Positions 40,497 to 54,422 of a stretch of DNA of 64,000 nt are shown here, one piece after another (positions within the stretch are counted from its first letter, which is position 1; every line of letters begins with the position of its first letter). The notes beneath the pieces were generated by a model, which saw only the letters and a list, made by a program, of their open reading frames with translations, was not told the origin of the DNA and did no database searches. The position numbers were made by a program, and so were the translations under genes. Origin of the DNA: Rugalucina vietnamica (taxonomy: Eukaryota > Mollusca > Bivalvia > Lucinida > Lucinidae); the NCBI GenBank assembly GCA_964017185.1, contig OZ024876.1, forward strand, positions 33,271,278-33,335,277, read 5' to 3'.

Positions 40497-41589
40497 TAAA
40501 TATCTGATAGTTTTGTCTTATGTTATGCAATCAGTATTGAAATTTCTGAAACGAAAGAAAGAGTATGCAGGGATTAAGGTGGAATATATTGATATACTCG
40601 AGTTCTATTACGTTGACTTGAGAAGACGCCCCCCCCTTATAAGTCTGCATGCGGCCACTTTAATTGACCAAAGCCAACATCTAGAAGAGAACAGTAGGGC
40701 TAGATCTATTGGTGAAAGATTACCAATGTTAATATAGCGTATGGAAAACTTCTCAACCCCTCAAATTATTATTTAGCTGACAGAATGAGGGACTTCGATT
40801 TCAGACCATAGACTTAGGTCACGGAAGGTCGAACAATGTTTGGTTGGTGTATATGGAAGCTAATATTGCGGCGCCCATGGTCAACCGTCTTGTATTTGTT
40901 AAATTTCAAAATAAAGGAGAGAATATTTCAGAGGATTGAAAAACATGAGAAAATGCATCAAAGAAACAAGAAAAAGTAAAATCCCCCCCCCCCCCCCCGA
41001 TCATCGTTTTTCGATTAATCAAATGTATTATTATAAAGGACCAGGAAATATTTTCAACACTGTTGGTCATACCAGGGAACTGCCAGATTAACAGTCCTTG
41101 GTCATACATGGTCCAGCGAAACCATTCAGAACTATGATATCAGGGAAATGACATCAGACAAATTGATGTGTATCGAAGCATAAAGTCTATAGTCTCCGAT
41201 TGAAGTTGGTCTATAATTGACATCTGCGCACGCAGAGCCAAGGGCGACAATGCGATTAACAGATTATACTTTATTTCTTGTTCTTCTGTCATTCCATTGA
41301 CATTCTTTATATCGGACTGCATTATGCACAAGTTTATGAGATGGGAATAGCTTGTACTCAGCGAAATCAATGCAATATTTAGCTGTCTGCTAGAAAGTTT
41401 TGTCTTATGTTATGCAATTCAATATTCTGAGGTGATGATCAGAAATTAATCAACTCAGTATCTGAAGAAAGAAAAGAAAGAAACAAGTCTATAATGAAAC
41501 AAAACATAATCCTCGCGAGAGGGTGCTGCAGTATATATAGAAAGAAGGAAAGAGAGGGCAATTTCATCATGCAGAGTGTTTCTTGTGCT

Positions 41590-42010
41590 AGAGGCCCCAG
41601 GGTTTCGATCCCCGCCGGCCGCGAGGAAAATTTGTTGGTCCGAATTTGCTTCCCTTCGTGTCATTTGCAGGAATGACATGATACAGTGCGCCGTCCTTCG
41701 GATCGAGACATTAACTGGAGGCCCCCTGTGCAGGGACAGTCATCTCCTGTGCAGGTTAAAGATCCCTACACAGGTTCTATCCTCATGCATGTAGGCTCAT
41801 CCTGCAAAACACACCGGAGTGTACAATTTTTTTTTTTTTTTTTTTTTTTTACTGTTTACTGAGTCGATCAATTTCTGACCATTACCTCAGGAGCTGTGGA
41901 AATGTGACTTGCTCAAGGCCACAACGAAAAGCGCCCCGGCTGAGGATTGAACCCGGGACCTCTGGGACCAGAGTCAACCACTCTACCCCTGCGCCAGTCC
42001 GCTCATGTAT
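41590..42010. mobile_element. SINE copies with tRNA-like heads
   Basis: 41590-41850 carries GGTTTCGATCCCC, a CCTTCGGATCGAGACATTAA tail motif and a T-run. 41935-42000, on the minus strand, carries GGGGTAGAGTGGTTGACTC and CCGGGTTCAATCCTC. Not intact tRNA genes. Confidence 0.65.
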
Positions 42011-42269
42011 CCTAGAGTAATGGGTTTTGACGCACCTAAGCATTCTATTGAAAATACACCTCCCAAGAATTGATGGGAGTAACAGGAAAAAAAAAAAAAA
42101 ATGATTGTTACATAAACAAGACGCCACACGTGTCCGCTTTAATTGACCATAGCCAACATCTAAAACTGTAGCCAATGGTCCTTTTTGTATGAATATTACA
42201 ATGTATACAGATTTGGGATCGCACAAATCGGGTTTTGTTGGCAAGACTTAAAGATTACGCTGGTCGTGA

Positions 42270-42600
42270 TGGTCAGGTCGGGTGTCGCGCTAACGCGCGA
42301 CCCCCTCTGTCACGTTACCTGAATCGTTTTGAGTGACAAGTCCGTTCAGTTATCAAATAAACACCTGAAAAAGTGCTCTGTCTGTGGCTTTTAAAGCTTG
42401 AAAAATGGCGGCGATAAACAGCTGACTGACGACCTCTGTCAGTGGGCGGAGCATGCCAATGCGCATTGCGCAGTCGAAAGATTAGCCCGCTTTTCTGGCG
42501 AGTTCATTCAAAAGATCATCTTTGATTGGACGATTGGGAGCATGCGCGAAGGTGTTTCCGCGGTCCGTGCGCGACGCAGTCTCGTGATCTAAACCACACT
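42270..42600. other. CpG-rich island-like stretch
   Basis: Unusually CpG-dense for this window (CGCGCTAACGCGCGACC, CGGTCCGTGCGCGACGC), with AAAATGGCGGC, GGGCGG and TGCGCATTGCGCA. It could be an unannotated promoter or a GC-rich repeat. No exon is recognised. Confidence 0.35.
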
Positions 42601-42839
42601 TTGCACGCAATGAGTTATGGGAATTTAGACATACGATGAGTGGGAAGAAAGCGAAGTACTCCGCATATATTTTCAATATGCCGCGACAGGGTTGCACCCA
42701 ATTATACAGGGCGCGGCCATTTAATGAATCAGTCCGAGTCCTTCGGTTCTTTTCCTTATCCTTTTGACAGACACTTTCTTGGAGCCTAAGTACAACGTAT
42801 AACGTGCAACCTAAAGGATGCACGTATTATTATATCTGA

Positions 42840-44433
42840 CATAAGTTATTGTTTCCTGGTTTAAAGATCAAAAATGGCATCCAAGATGGCCGCCAAAATA
42901 AGATTTCTTGACAACTTTAAACGTCTATACAATAAATACATGTTTGAACTTCTTATGCATACACATTTTGATCAGTTAGGCCTAAAAATGACGTATTAAG
43001 TTATTTTTCTTTATAAATGTGTATGTAAGACCTTGTCAATAGAGAATCCAACTTCTGACACCCTGTCAGCATTTTATAATTTAACAAAATCAAGTAGAAA
43101 TCCTAAAATAATTTTATGTGCAGTTTTATAGTTTGTCTCTTACAGAATAAAAATGCTATTTTGTCCCACTATTTAGTACAGATTAGTTAACTCTTCCAGG
43201 CTTGAGTACAATATGGAATCCAAGATGACTGTCAGAACATTTAAATATTATTAACATTTTCCTTATACATACACGTTTCAACCTTTTGTCTATTTCTGAT
43301 TTAAATGTATCATTGTAAACGTTTAATGATTAGGAATACTTATGAAAAAATGAACAAGAACTTCACTGCGTGAATGGTGCTCACATAGTATGTCTGGTCC
43401 ATAATATTGTTGTGTACCAGATGCCGATGTACGTTTATGTTACTTTAAAGCTCAACACCTCATAATTCCTGATATCATTTGAAAGCAAGAATTTCCATAT
43501 ACATAAAGCCGACAGACTAAGTATGAAATAATGCTGAATTAACACCTGATTTAAATAATATTCATGCTCTATAAGGATTGGTTACTATTGCATGTTTCCA
43601 TACTTTGAGCTCCTTAATAATTGAAAATGTCAAACATGCCCATTTGCCAGCATGTTCTAAAATCAGATCTGCCAATTATGTTGCCAGAGTCATTTTGTTG
43701 GCTGACAAATGAGACCAAACTGTACCCCTCCACCTTTAATTGTACCTCTTGATGACCACCAGACCGCCTTCGTAAATCAACTAAATTGCATTTTCGAAGT
43801 GAAACTGAGAGTCATAGCGCCACATAGCACTGTGGTTACAACAAAGCAAGATTATGCTTGTAGGACATAAATCGCACAAAACTGTGAGACAAATGGTTTT
43901 TAGACTATGTCCTGCATACATGTGGTTTTATTGCATCTGCTTAAAGCACAGGTTGATATAGGAGTTCAATTTTTCAGACACATCAATTTTCATATGCTAG
44001 ATCTACTGTCAAGTATACATATTGACCAGGTTTCCTTGATCTGTTTTGTATGTTCCATTTATTTTGACAGTGTTTTGCCAAACTAAGGTTAGACTAGCAT
44101 TAAAGAGTGTTTATGAGTAACTTAGATGTAATTTTTGAAACCTTGCTCGTTTGTATTAGTATTTGTCCTTCATGTATTTTTCAATCACACATTTTGATTC
44201 GGTGCCCTTGACATATGCGTATTTCATGCTTTTCTGACTCTTACCAAAATCATGTTAAATTACTTAGCTGGCTGAAAGTGTAACTGTCTTTGAAATACTA
44301 TTAGGCATGTTCAAGACCTGGAACCCTTGATGTACCATTTCATGCCACACCCTTGGCTTTGAAATCACAAATGTCGAGGCTAATACTTGGATTGTGTAAC
44401 CATGCATATAAATTGGCATTGTTATATAATTTT
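42840..44433. other. intron, mostly unrecognised
   Basis: 42840-43230 is related to the 31870 and 55870 dispersed repeat (CATCCAAGATGGC). The rest, to the MITE at 44434, shows no gene or clear repeat. Confidence 0.55.
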
Positions 44434-44811
44434 CACTGGGTGCTTCCTTGGTCCCGATATAAAAAGGTTTTGTTTGACTTTTTGGTAACGGATTTTGTTC
44501 TACTTTTTAACACAGTAAATCTCCACAAAACAGAGTCGACAATAACATAAATTGCTTATTTTATATCACTTTTTAACGAATCAAATTAAATTTTACTATT
44601 AAGATGCATTCAAAGCACTATATTATGACTTTTTCAGTCATTTTTTTCAGTCACATCATAAATTAGAATCAAATCAAATCTTTGACCAAATTCTAGGAAT
44701 TAGTGTAGAAAAAAATCCGGTACCTGAATCAAACAAAACCAAATCCTATCGGGACCTATAGTAAAAGTCAAACAAAACCTTTTTATATCGGGACGAAGAA
44801 AGCACCCATGG
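44434..44811 (-). mobile_element. 378-bp MITE, inverted relative of 7930-8302
   Basis: CACTGGGTGCTTCC and GCACCCATGG ends, flanked by AATTTT (44428-44433, 44812-44817). One end has drifted. Confidence 0.88.
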
Positions 44812-45821
44812 AATTTTGAAGCATGTACCTTGACCTGGTATCCTTGATCTGATTTTCACGCTCTGTTGACTTTGACAATATTTATGTCACGGCTTGCACT
44901 AAGGTGTGTATTTCTCACCTTTTTTAGATAGCTTTGTGTGGGTCCGTGAATAGTAATTTCCCCCGGACATTGATCTACATTGCATGCTCCCTAGAGTTCT
45001 ACACAATTTACATAGATTTTTGTTTAAGTATGTAACACGAATATCCTTAGATATAAATGACCCTTTGCATATCCTTCAGATGAAGCACCATTACCCAAGG
45101 TACGCATGACCTTCACTGTGTGTTGTAATTATTTCATCCATTGCAGTTGCAAAATTGATAGTGACGTTCTTGTCATCAATGCTGTTGATTTTTGACAGGT
45201 TATATCTACTAGATCTGAACCCTGTCTATTTGTTCTGAAGCTATATAAGTCAATATACTTTCAGTTAAGTAGCTAAGCTGGAGTATAGAACAAGTCATAT
45301 ATGACACGACTTATAAATAAGATTTTTTTAACAAAAGTCTCCACTGTGTACTTAATGCGTGAGCTAGTTTCTAGGTTTATTTGTGTGTTGGTATTCAGTT
45401 CAAGCGAAAATATCTTCATTTATTCATAAATGCCAATTTGATGATTTTATTATGCTGATGATAATTCTATATATTATTGATAATGCTATTTAAAGCCTAT
45501 CTTATCAACTTTTTCACACTGTGGCCATTTATTATGGTTCCGTTTCATAATGTGTGAGAAAATAAACTGAAATTACATTAATAAAATAACAGCACTGCAT
45601 TGTGTTAAATCTACATTTTTTATAGCTTCAAAGATAATTCAAAGCCTGAATTCCTTAACATATCTATAAAGCATTTGTTAAGATGAACCGTGTGGTATTT
45701 TTGTGTCTATTTTACACCAATAATAAACAAAAAGAGAAGAACTTTTGTTTTGTTCTGGTGGCCATTTTGGATGCCATCTTTAATGTGTTCATTTTACATG
45801 TTTTACAGCTTGCAAAAATAT
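44812..45821. other. intron, nothing recognised
   Basis: AT-rich sequence. No exon, RNA gene or clear repeat seen. Confidence 0.5.
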
Positions 45822-45965
45822 ATAAGGGCTGTTCCAGGAAAATTCACCTAGGGGGGGTGGACCTGAACTTTTTTTAAGGGGTACCACCCAGGAAACTAAA
45901 ATTATTTTGAGGGTACCACCACAAAAATAAAATCTCAATTGTACCCCCCCACCAAGGAATTAGAA
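45822..45965 (+). repeat. GGGCTGTTCCAGGAAAA-ended repeat, truncated
   Basis: Left end AAGGGCTGTTCCAGGAAAAT plus ACCACC/CCCCCACC stretches. The complementary end is at 55345-55530 (CCTGGAACAGCCCT). A fragment lies at 54197-54245. Confidence 0.65.
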
Positions 45966-45999
45966 ATTATTTTTAAATTATTATTAAGGAAAAATCTTG

Positions 46000-46938
46000 C
46001 AGAAAATGAGCAGTAGGACTGAATATTAATGATTCTGGAAAAAAATTGGGCCACAGGGGCTCATCTGCCCTCACCCAGGGGCAATATACGTGTATATTAT
46101 CATAATATTTAAACATCTTCTTCTCTGAAACCGCTTGGCCAATCAAAGCCAAATTTTATGTGAAGCATCTGTAGGCAGGGGGAATTAATGTGTATATAAA
46201 TAATTGAGGTCACATGACCAAGATGGCCGCCATGCCCATATATGGTAAAAACCCTTCAAAAATCTTCTTTTCCGGAACTACTGGACCGATTTCAATGAAA
46301 CTTGGCATGAATCATTGATGACTCAAGTACTACAATGTGTATATAAATTATGACCCTGTGATGACCTTGACCTATTTTACAGCAAGGTCAACATAGGTCG
46401 CTTATGCATTTGAATGGGTTAAAGGAAAAATCTTGCATAAAATGAGCAGTAGCACTGAATATTAATGATTCTGAAAATAATTGGGCCCCACCCCGGAGCA
46501 ATAAACATGAATATTACCATAATATTCAAACAGGTTCTTCTCTGAAACCGCAAGGCCAATCAAAGCCAAATTTTATGTGAATCATCTGTAGGAAGGGGGA
46601 ATCAATGTGTATATAAATAATCCAGGTCACAGGACCAAGATGGCCACCATGCCCATATATGGTAAAAACCCTTCAAAAATCCTTCACCAGAACTGGTTGA
46701 CCAATTTCAATGAAACTTGGCATGAAGCATCAATGACTCAAGTACTACATTGTGTATATAAATCATGACACTGTGATGACCTTGGCCTATTTTTCAGCAA
46801 GGTCAACATAGGTCGATATTGATTATTCTGAAAAATGGCCCCAGGGCTTAATTCATCTGCCCCTTTGCTGGGGCTATTTTCCATAATGTTCATGTACAGC
46901 AGATCTCAGGTGAGCGTTACAGGACCATTGGTCCTCTG
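46000..46938 (-). mobile_element. F2 element, minus strand, 3'-truncated
   Basis: Its 5' end is at 46938 (GGACCATTGGTCCTCTG, CTCAGGTGAGC). Two monomers read leftward. The 3' microsatellite and hairpin are missing, and it abuts the 45822 repeat. Confidence 0.85.
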
Positions 46939-48827
46939 GTCTTAAAATAAACGAAAATACACACACACTTTTATAAGCTGCATTTTGGGAGACAACTCTA
47001 GCGGTATAGAGTACCAGTACAGTGCAAAGACCAACCAGCTCAACTCAATAATTTTTTTTTTGCATTGCAAATGTCATTTGATATTCGACTGAGAACGTAT
47101 CGGTTTTTCCGCTCGCTAAACTTTGCAAATGCGATATGTAAAGTCTGTGTACTGTCAAATATAGCGTCACTGACAAATCGATCGTAAAGTTTTACCTGGG
47201 GACGGTATGACCAATGAGAATGTCGTTAATTATATATCAGTATACTAAAATAGCGCAGTAATTCCTATAATGCGCTATTTTTAGTAGATCTATACCGGTT
47301 ATTGATGCACCAATAAATTAGACTGTAAACTTTCAGAATACAATTTTTCAAACGACCATATTTGCAACTAATCAATCCAAATTGACAAGTTAACCTGTCA
47401 CAAGATGCTACACTTATCGCACAATTTCATTTTGATACAATTAGTGAATTAGTTCAGTAACTGCTTTTCGTAACAAAGATCGTAATCTTAAAATTATACG
47501 TTGTCACATAAACTTGTGGCCAAGGTAAAAGAAATCCTTAATTTACCACGACAAAAAGTTAGTTAACAATCGGAGACAGAGAGACCACTTGTTTGAAACA
47601 CCAAACACCACACCCAAACTATAATATAAAACAGTCTTCATCTGATCTGGGTCTTTGTTTTGCTGCAGAAAAGTAAATCCTCAACTATCTAAATGCAAGA
47701 TTTACAGCCTCCAGACAGCCTTTTGTTTTATTTTATAGCCCGTTTTGTGTCAGACCTGGTCGGAAGGCCCTACGATGGTCTTCTCGATTGAGGAGGTTTA
47801 TTTTATCTTTATACATCTTAATAGGCTGTTGTAATTTAGTGGGAAGAAAACTCAAAGATGAGTGGTCAGGTGGGCGGGAGCTTCAAATGAATACAACTGG
47901 TGACCTTAAGTCAAAGGATATAATATGAAAGCCATAAATTAGACGTAGTTATTTCCAGTCACTTCGCTTGTGCAGCTGACTGTGAAACAAAAGATTTAGT
48001 TCGATACGTGAGACCCGTAATAGTTTTCGAACTGTTCAAAACGGCCTCCAAGTTCTTGCCAGATGAAACTAACCTACAATTATTGTACAAATTCCGGAAC
48101 AATGGTTACGGATGCATCGTTGAGTTTTTTTTCTGATTTTCGAGGAATACAAATAAAACAGGTATGTGTTGCTATGAATTTAGATCTATAAACTTTATTA
48201 TAGTGTAGCCTGGAACATACGACCGTCCCGAATTGACTGAACGTAGCCTATGACAAATTGACAGGGCGTTTTAACCATCATCTAAAATGACGTTCGTTAG
48301 GGTATAATGTGTTTTCCGGGACCAAACGAACGACCATGCGCACAGTCAAACATCGCCAGACCCTTTCCAACACAGTCAAGCCAGCGGGCTTGTAACACAG
48401 TGGTTGTAGGTTCAACTTCTGGATTTTCCTATCTTTCGGATGGGACTTTAAACCAAGGTCTAGGACTTTAACTGTTCAGTGAGATGTAAAACTCGACATC
48501 AACCAACTTCGAGATTACAACTCAAAGATTATAATTATCAGACATTCTTATGCACTTGAGAATGTAACGCGACGTATGACTGCCAAATTTGCGGCAGTAC
48601 ATTCTGTAATATGGCTACCGTCGGAAACCCAACATTATGAGCAACGTTGATTGTGATTGGTCAACGTCGTATGGTTGGTTATACGTCGCTCGTGACGCTC
48701 ACGTTTCGTGAAATCTGAACAATTGCATTTTCGATGTTTATTGTCAAAAAGTGCGTAGAGTGGGGATAACAAAATTCTTTGAGTGGTATATTGTCGAATA
48801 TAGGGCCGACGATGTGCCGCTCCAAAT
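46939..48827. other. intron with P1 and SINE remnants
   Basis: 47250-47285 holds a small TAGCGCA/TGCGCTA hairpin. 47636-47800 is a decayed P1. 48375-48500 is a SINE remnant. No exon recognised. Confidence 0.5.
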
Positions 48828-49090
48828 GAATGAACATGTCCATGAAAAGTATACCCCCTTAAACCACACTTTTTTTTATAGTAAAACTGAGGTACACAGG
48901 CGTATACCTATTTTTTCTTAATTTTGATCCAAAACATTGATTGTGGGTACTCCCTAGAACCACCTCGGTGAGGCGGTTCTAAAGTGCACCCACAATCAAT
49001 GTTTTGGGGTAAATATATCAAAATGTTTCAAATAAAATTTCATTTTTACTGCTGAAAAACATCCTTGTATATTGCATGGGCAAGTTTTCG
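48828..49090 (+). mobile_element. P2 MITE
   Basis: Central AACCACCTCGGTGAGGCGGT palindrome flanked by ATTGTGGGTAC and complementary sequence. Confidence 0.8.
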
Positions 49091-52000
49091 AAATCATCCA
49101 TTCCGACCCATGTTTGTTTTTCTCTAAAAACGTGATGTCGTTTTTATTCAGGGGCCTACAGCACATAATGTGGCATTGTTTGTAAGCAGAGATTCGAAAA
49201 GTTTCTTCATCATTTACTGTATAATTAAACCAGGCTGGAGATCATGAGTCCCGTGTCTGTAGCTGCTAAGAAAAAGGCTTCAAATCGCCTCGAAACTCCC
49301 GTCTCAATATGACCGTAGCTTTTGTGTAGACGTAAAACACCAATACAGTTAATATACCAACAAAATCGTATTGAAGAGGACCGAGATCGACCACACGTCC
49401 GATACAGATAATTGAATGGCAAATCCATGAGTACGTCAGTATTTGTAAACTGCCCCCGATCGACCTGCGCATAGCTTTACAAATAATTTGTTGACTAAGA
49501 TAAGATCTTATAGAAGTGGAAAATCCTAGATTGTATCCATGTATCCATCTCGAATTACAGAATATCTCAAATTGATTCAGCAAAATAGCTCTAATAAAAT
49601 TTTGGATTAATCAGAATGGGCAAACGTATTTTATTTTGAAATTAACAATGCGACTCGTTTATTCATTACGGTCGGGAATTGTTGCACTTTGTTTCGTAAT
49701 GTAGACTTGCATCTAGAGAACCCTCCGTTTCAACCAATGACACATTGCCTTCAAAGATGTCTGATTTGTAGATTGCATTTAGCTAACCATAGCGGGATAT
49801 GAGTGATTCATGTTATCTCATTTTCCTAGCATCAAGCATACATGTGTGACAGGTGTGATTTTCAGATACATGTATTACTAAGCAGTGTAGATAAGGATTG
49901 AATCAGATCCAAAATAATGTTTATTGGATCTTAGGTTTTGTACTAGGTAGAAGTACTTGCATTTGCTTGATGTGTGACTAAAACTAAAACTTTGGTTGTT
50001 CAATGAAATGTTTTGTTAAGTTCGATGATTTCGTGTTTTACGTCTTACTCAACTATAGTCATATGGATACCGGGCCTTGGTTTAAAGTCACATTCGTAAC
50101 ATCGAATAAGCCAGGGTAAAACCTTAGCGACCAATGGTTTACAAGGCCAGTGGCTTGACCACAACGCCACGGACGCTCCTGCGAAATGTTTTGATTGTAC
50201 GTAACGTTTACAGTAGAAAGGTTTGGGGGCAAACTGCATTCTCGCGAGATCTGACGATATCTCATCTAGATCTCTCGCATTTGACGCTTTGAATTATGGG
50301 ATTTAGCCAAAATCGGCTAATCCCGTTCAGTTCTCGCGAGAATCAATTAATAGATTTCTTGAATTTGCTGGATTAGAATGTATTTCTTTCATTCGAGCTG
50401 TGCATAGGTAAAACACAGGACGTAACAAAAAGACAAAAATAAAATGTATGTAAAATTATATTAATATGATCTACATATAAAATGGATTCCAAAATGGATT
50501 CCATGGCGGTCATTCCCAGCATGCAACGAGCCAAAGGCGACAGGTCAGTGTTATAGCGCTACCTGTCGGCGACAATGGGCAAACTGTCCTTTTCGAAAAC
50601 TGTGTGTTACTGTATTTAGATAATCTGGCTAACCTTTATTCCGACCCACTTCGGTACTTCGTTCCACTTTCGTGTGAAGGTATCACAAAACACCGACGGC
50701 AACACCCCGTCTAAGTGCAAAAGTTTTGATGTAATAAATCAGAAACATTGGCAAAGAAAATATGTGCAGCATTCATCCTTTGTTCCTTTAATAATGGTTT
50801 ATTAAATAAAGTTTCCATAATATTCTAATGTGGTATAATGATGAAAGTGAACATATAATCGGCTGATACATGTAGAGTGTACATACACGTGTATGCCAGA
50901 TCGATCCCCGCTTCCGACATTTATTAGCGAAGAAAAGTTGTTGTCAGGTCTGTACTGTTTAAAAAATCTTGGTTTGAAGCACAGCAACACAATGTGTAAA
51001 ATACATGTAATATATCGAAACAATGTGTCTCGATTGATCTGATGATGCACACACTTCCCGGGCTGACCGAATCCGATCTGCACGTGTAAGAATGTCGGAC
51101 CAATTTTAGATTCTTCATTTTCAGGTTCCAGACATAAGGCAGTTTACCGTGTTATTCCACGAACTGTCATCTATATTAATCCCATTTTGTTAACATGTTC
51201 AGTCAAAGGTCACTTTTGGTTCCGTGATCCAGTAACTAAACAGGTAAATGGGAGAAGGCATGTCACGCGGGGGCGACAATACAGTGCGCGCATTGTTTAT
51301 TGTCGCCTCCTCGTGACCGACTGAATCCCGTTTCAACGTTTTAGTTAAAGGAACACGGAACCAATGTGACCTTTGCCAAGGCACGTTTACACAATTGAAT
51401 TATAAAAGGGAATGCTTCTAATAATATTTTGTTCCTATCTGATATAGCATTTTAAGGAATGGATTTTTGTAACAATGCAGGGTAGGGTTTGACATAAAAG
51501 TAATGCGCACGATAGTGCGGGGCTTCTCTTTGGGTTTCGTGCATTATTGTATTTCTCTATGTGTGAGTGAAAGTCAGAAGGGATTCATTTGCTTGCCTTG
51601 TAGAAAAATAATGAGAATGCAACGATGTGTCTAGACTGGTAAGTACATGTATTTGCTTTGCAACAGTATGTACAAAAACGTGTTCGCGGGCGCTACGTAA
51701 CGTTCCCAGGAGCTGCCTCTCTGAAAAACAGCCTGTAGTTGCTAAGTAACGAGGCAGAGTAAAATGGCGTCATCAAATATTTCGACCGCATAAACTTTGA
51801 CTGCTGAATCCCGTCATAGAAGAAAATTTTAATATAAATGTAACAGAAAGCATGTTTAGTCAAGAAAAAAATAGTCTGAGCTTCTACTATGGGAGCAATA
51901 CAGTGTTTTATTCATGTTTATGGTATCGTTGACAGACACCGCCAATTTCGCATAGAAAGAACAAAATGCAGAAAAGCGCTCGCGTTATGCAACTTAGGCC

Positions 52001-54209
52001 TGTTTCATATATTTGGTTAAGTTCGGTAACTGAGTGGCTGCCTATTGAGAAATAGCTGCTCACTCAGCTTTGATATGTTCACATATTAGGCCTACCTGTT
52101 TGTCAATTTAGTCGGTTTTTGGACTTAGTGAGACTTTTTTCTGATTGTGCCATTTCCTGATAATAGCCTACGTTTTTCTTCTTTTTCATCCCGGCTTCTT
52201 ATACGACCTTAGCTGTTATTGTTGATTGTGTTAAACGAAGACATAGCCTCTAAACAATGCAAGATTTGAACACCGCCGTAAGAGGGCTGTGTTTATGATT
52301 GCCAGACGTTCATAGTGAGGGTCATTGTGTATTGAAAATTGTCGATGGGTTAATATCCGATGGTAGGGCAGCGGACTCAGTATCGAGAAATCCTGGGATC
52401 CGATCCTCAATCAAGCCGCTTGCGTTGTGTGCTTGAACAAGATACATTAACTCCCGAGGGTAGCCTACAGGTTAATGCCCAAGAATATGTGGTCCATGAC
52501 TGAAAAATGTTTGATTGGGATGTTAAGGTATTACCAGCCTGACAAAACCAATTTATTACTATCTTCAACCTACGTTGGTCTAATCTTATACGTTAATTGT
52601 CCCTGTCATTTATTAACTTGAACAGATACAACTATTTATTAGACATCTTGAAATTCTACATAATAGGGACGAATTGACAAGTTTAATACATCAGAATGTC
52701 CACTCCATTACACTGACAAAGAAAACATACGATCATATCGAAAATTATAATTTAGAAAGCAAATTGTGGGGTCAAGATTCATTATAATCCCATTGAAAAG
52801 CATAATAGTTTAGATTGGTGACAATGGCTTTCAGGCCTTCGTGAAATGTGATTGTGGGTGTGCCATTCACAATACGGTGTCGTTTTACAGGAGATGAGCT
52901 AGCATGTCTTCATATTTAAAAGTCTTCATATAAGTTAAACGACTTCTAATTACTTATTTCAAAAGGAGGGAGCGTTCTGGTTGTGATCTACATGAATTCA
53001 GTTGACTGAAATGATTTACAGTAAACCATTCATGTGTGCTAAGTTAAACAAATCACCTTTGTGAACTTAATACCACTGGCAGTACTGGTGCATATTCTTA
53101 AATAACATGACGTGTCAAAGGCCACATTCGGTTTCGGGTTCCCTTAAATTAAATAACTTGAAAACGGGACAATACATGTCAACGGGGAGGCGACAATAAA
53201 CAATGCAAGGGTTACACCTATAAACTGACACGATACACCTATAAACTGACACGATTACCGCCAAATCTTATAAGACATTTTGTCAGACGATTGGATGATA
53301 TCGATGTGACCCCATTCTAAGCGACCTCGCAGCGCGAATCTTCTCCCTGGGTTTGTCCAGGAACATGGTGGCGCCTGGTCATGATTTTATCGGACAATTT
53401 CCAAGTTGACTGTGACCAGGTAGATTTTAAAATTAATCTTATTTACACCAGGTAATGTGAAAATTCAGAACTTCTGACTTATTCATACCGTTTCCCATGA
53501 CATTGGATGTTGTCAAATTTGATTTCAAGATCGACGGTGAAACATTTATATCAGAGATATAATCATATAACAGTAGATCACTGATACCAGGTATCGAGAG
53601 GCTGAACGAGTGCAGTCTAAAAATAAACAGTTTGGAAATACATGTATCGGTTTAAAAATAAACCACCTTCTGACTATAGGTGTATTGATTTTGTACACTA
53701 CGCGTCCTGCTGAAGTAGTTTACACTTTATGATTGCAAACTTTAGCGAGCGGAAAACCGGAAATGTTCTCGCTGATATGAAATTTGCAATATGAATGGAT
53801 ATTGACCATCATTTTTTTCATCTCTGACCATCATTTTTTTCATCTCTGAAGGGCATACAACAGGGGGATATTCTATACCCAATATTTTATTCAATAACAT
53901 CCAATGATTTTGAAGCAAATATTTTCCGATGCTGGCGATAAATTTTAAACCCAGTCGCTATCCAGTACGTACACCCATCTGTTAAATCACCTTTCTTTAA
54001 AAATCTTGGCGAAACGATCCAGGACGAAATGACTCGCGGGCGATCCGACTCTCATGCGAAACGACCGACCTAATTGGGGCGAACGATCCACCTTTAAAAA
54101 GGCGGCAAAACGACCTGGATTCCATAGTAATTATCCAGTTAGCAACAGCGCAAACCCATAAACACGGTTTACACTATTCAAATAATTTAAAAACATAGTT
54201 TCCAGGAAA
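49091..54209. other. long intron stretch without a recognised gene
   Basis: Contains a tRNA-like SINE fragment at about 50090-50180, a SINE relative at 52355-52545 and a relative of the 20287 insertion at 52010-52195. Open frames at 49225-49583 and 50802-51118 have no recognisable domains and no splice context, so they are not called. Confidence 0.5.
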
Positions 54210-54422
54210 ATGTCGGGGGTCCGCCCTCAATTTTCCTGGAAGAACCCTTGTCTATTTCATCAAAAAGCCAAAAGGATGCTTGTCTGCAAATGCCTGAACC
54301 GTGCTATGACCATAGAGCATTTGCGAATGGCGGAGGCGCAAGCACCCCTATCTGCCATCCTGACCAACATCATATTCTCCGGACACGAATACTGGGATTT
54401 CGGCAAACTTGAGGACTTCTAG
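54210..54422 (+). other. uncertain 70-codon open frame
   Basis: ATG at 54210 begins inside a fragment of the 45822-type repeat. From about 54270 the sequence is more GC-rich and codon-like (MTIEHLRMAEAQAPLSAILT, then FSGHEYWDFG). It could be a terminal exon or an old gene fragment. Not recognised. Confidence 0.2.

Noticed and set aside
49225..49583. Two overlapping minus-strand open frames of 67 and 105 codons
   Set aside because: No domain, no splice context and low-complexity composition; within chance for this length.
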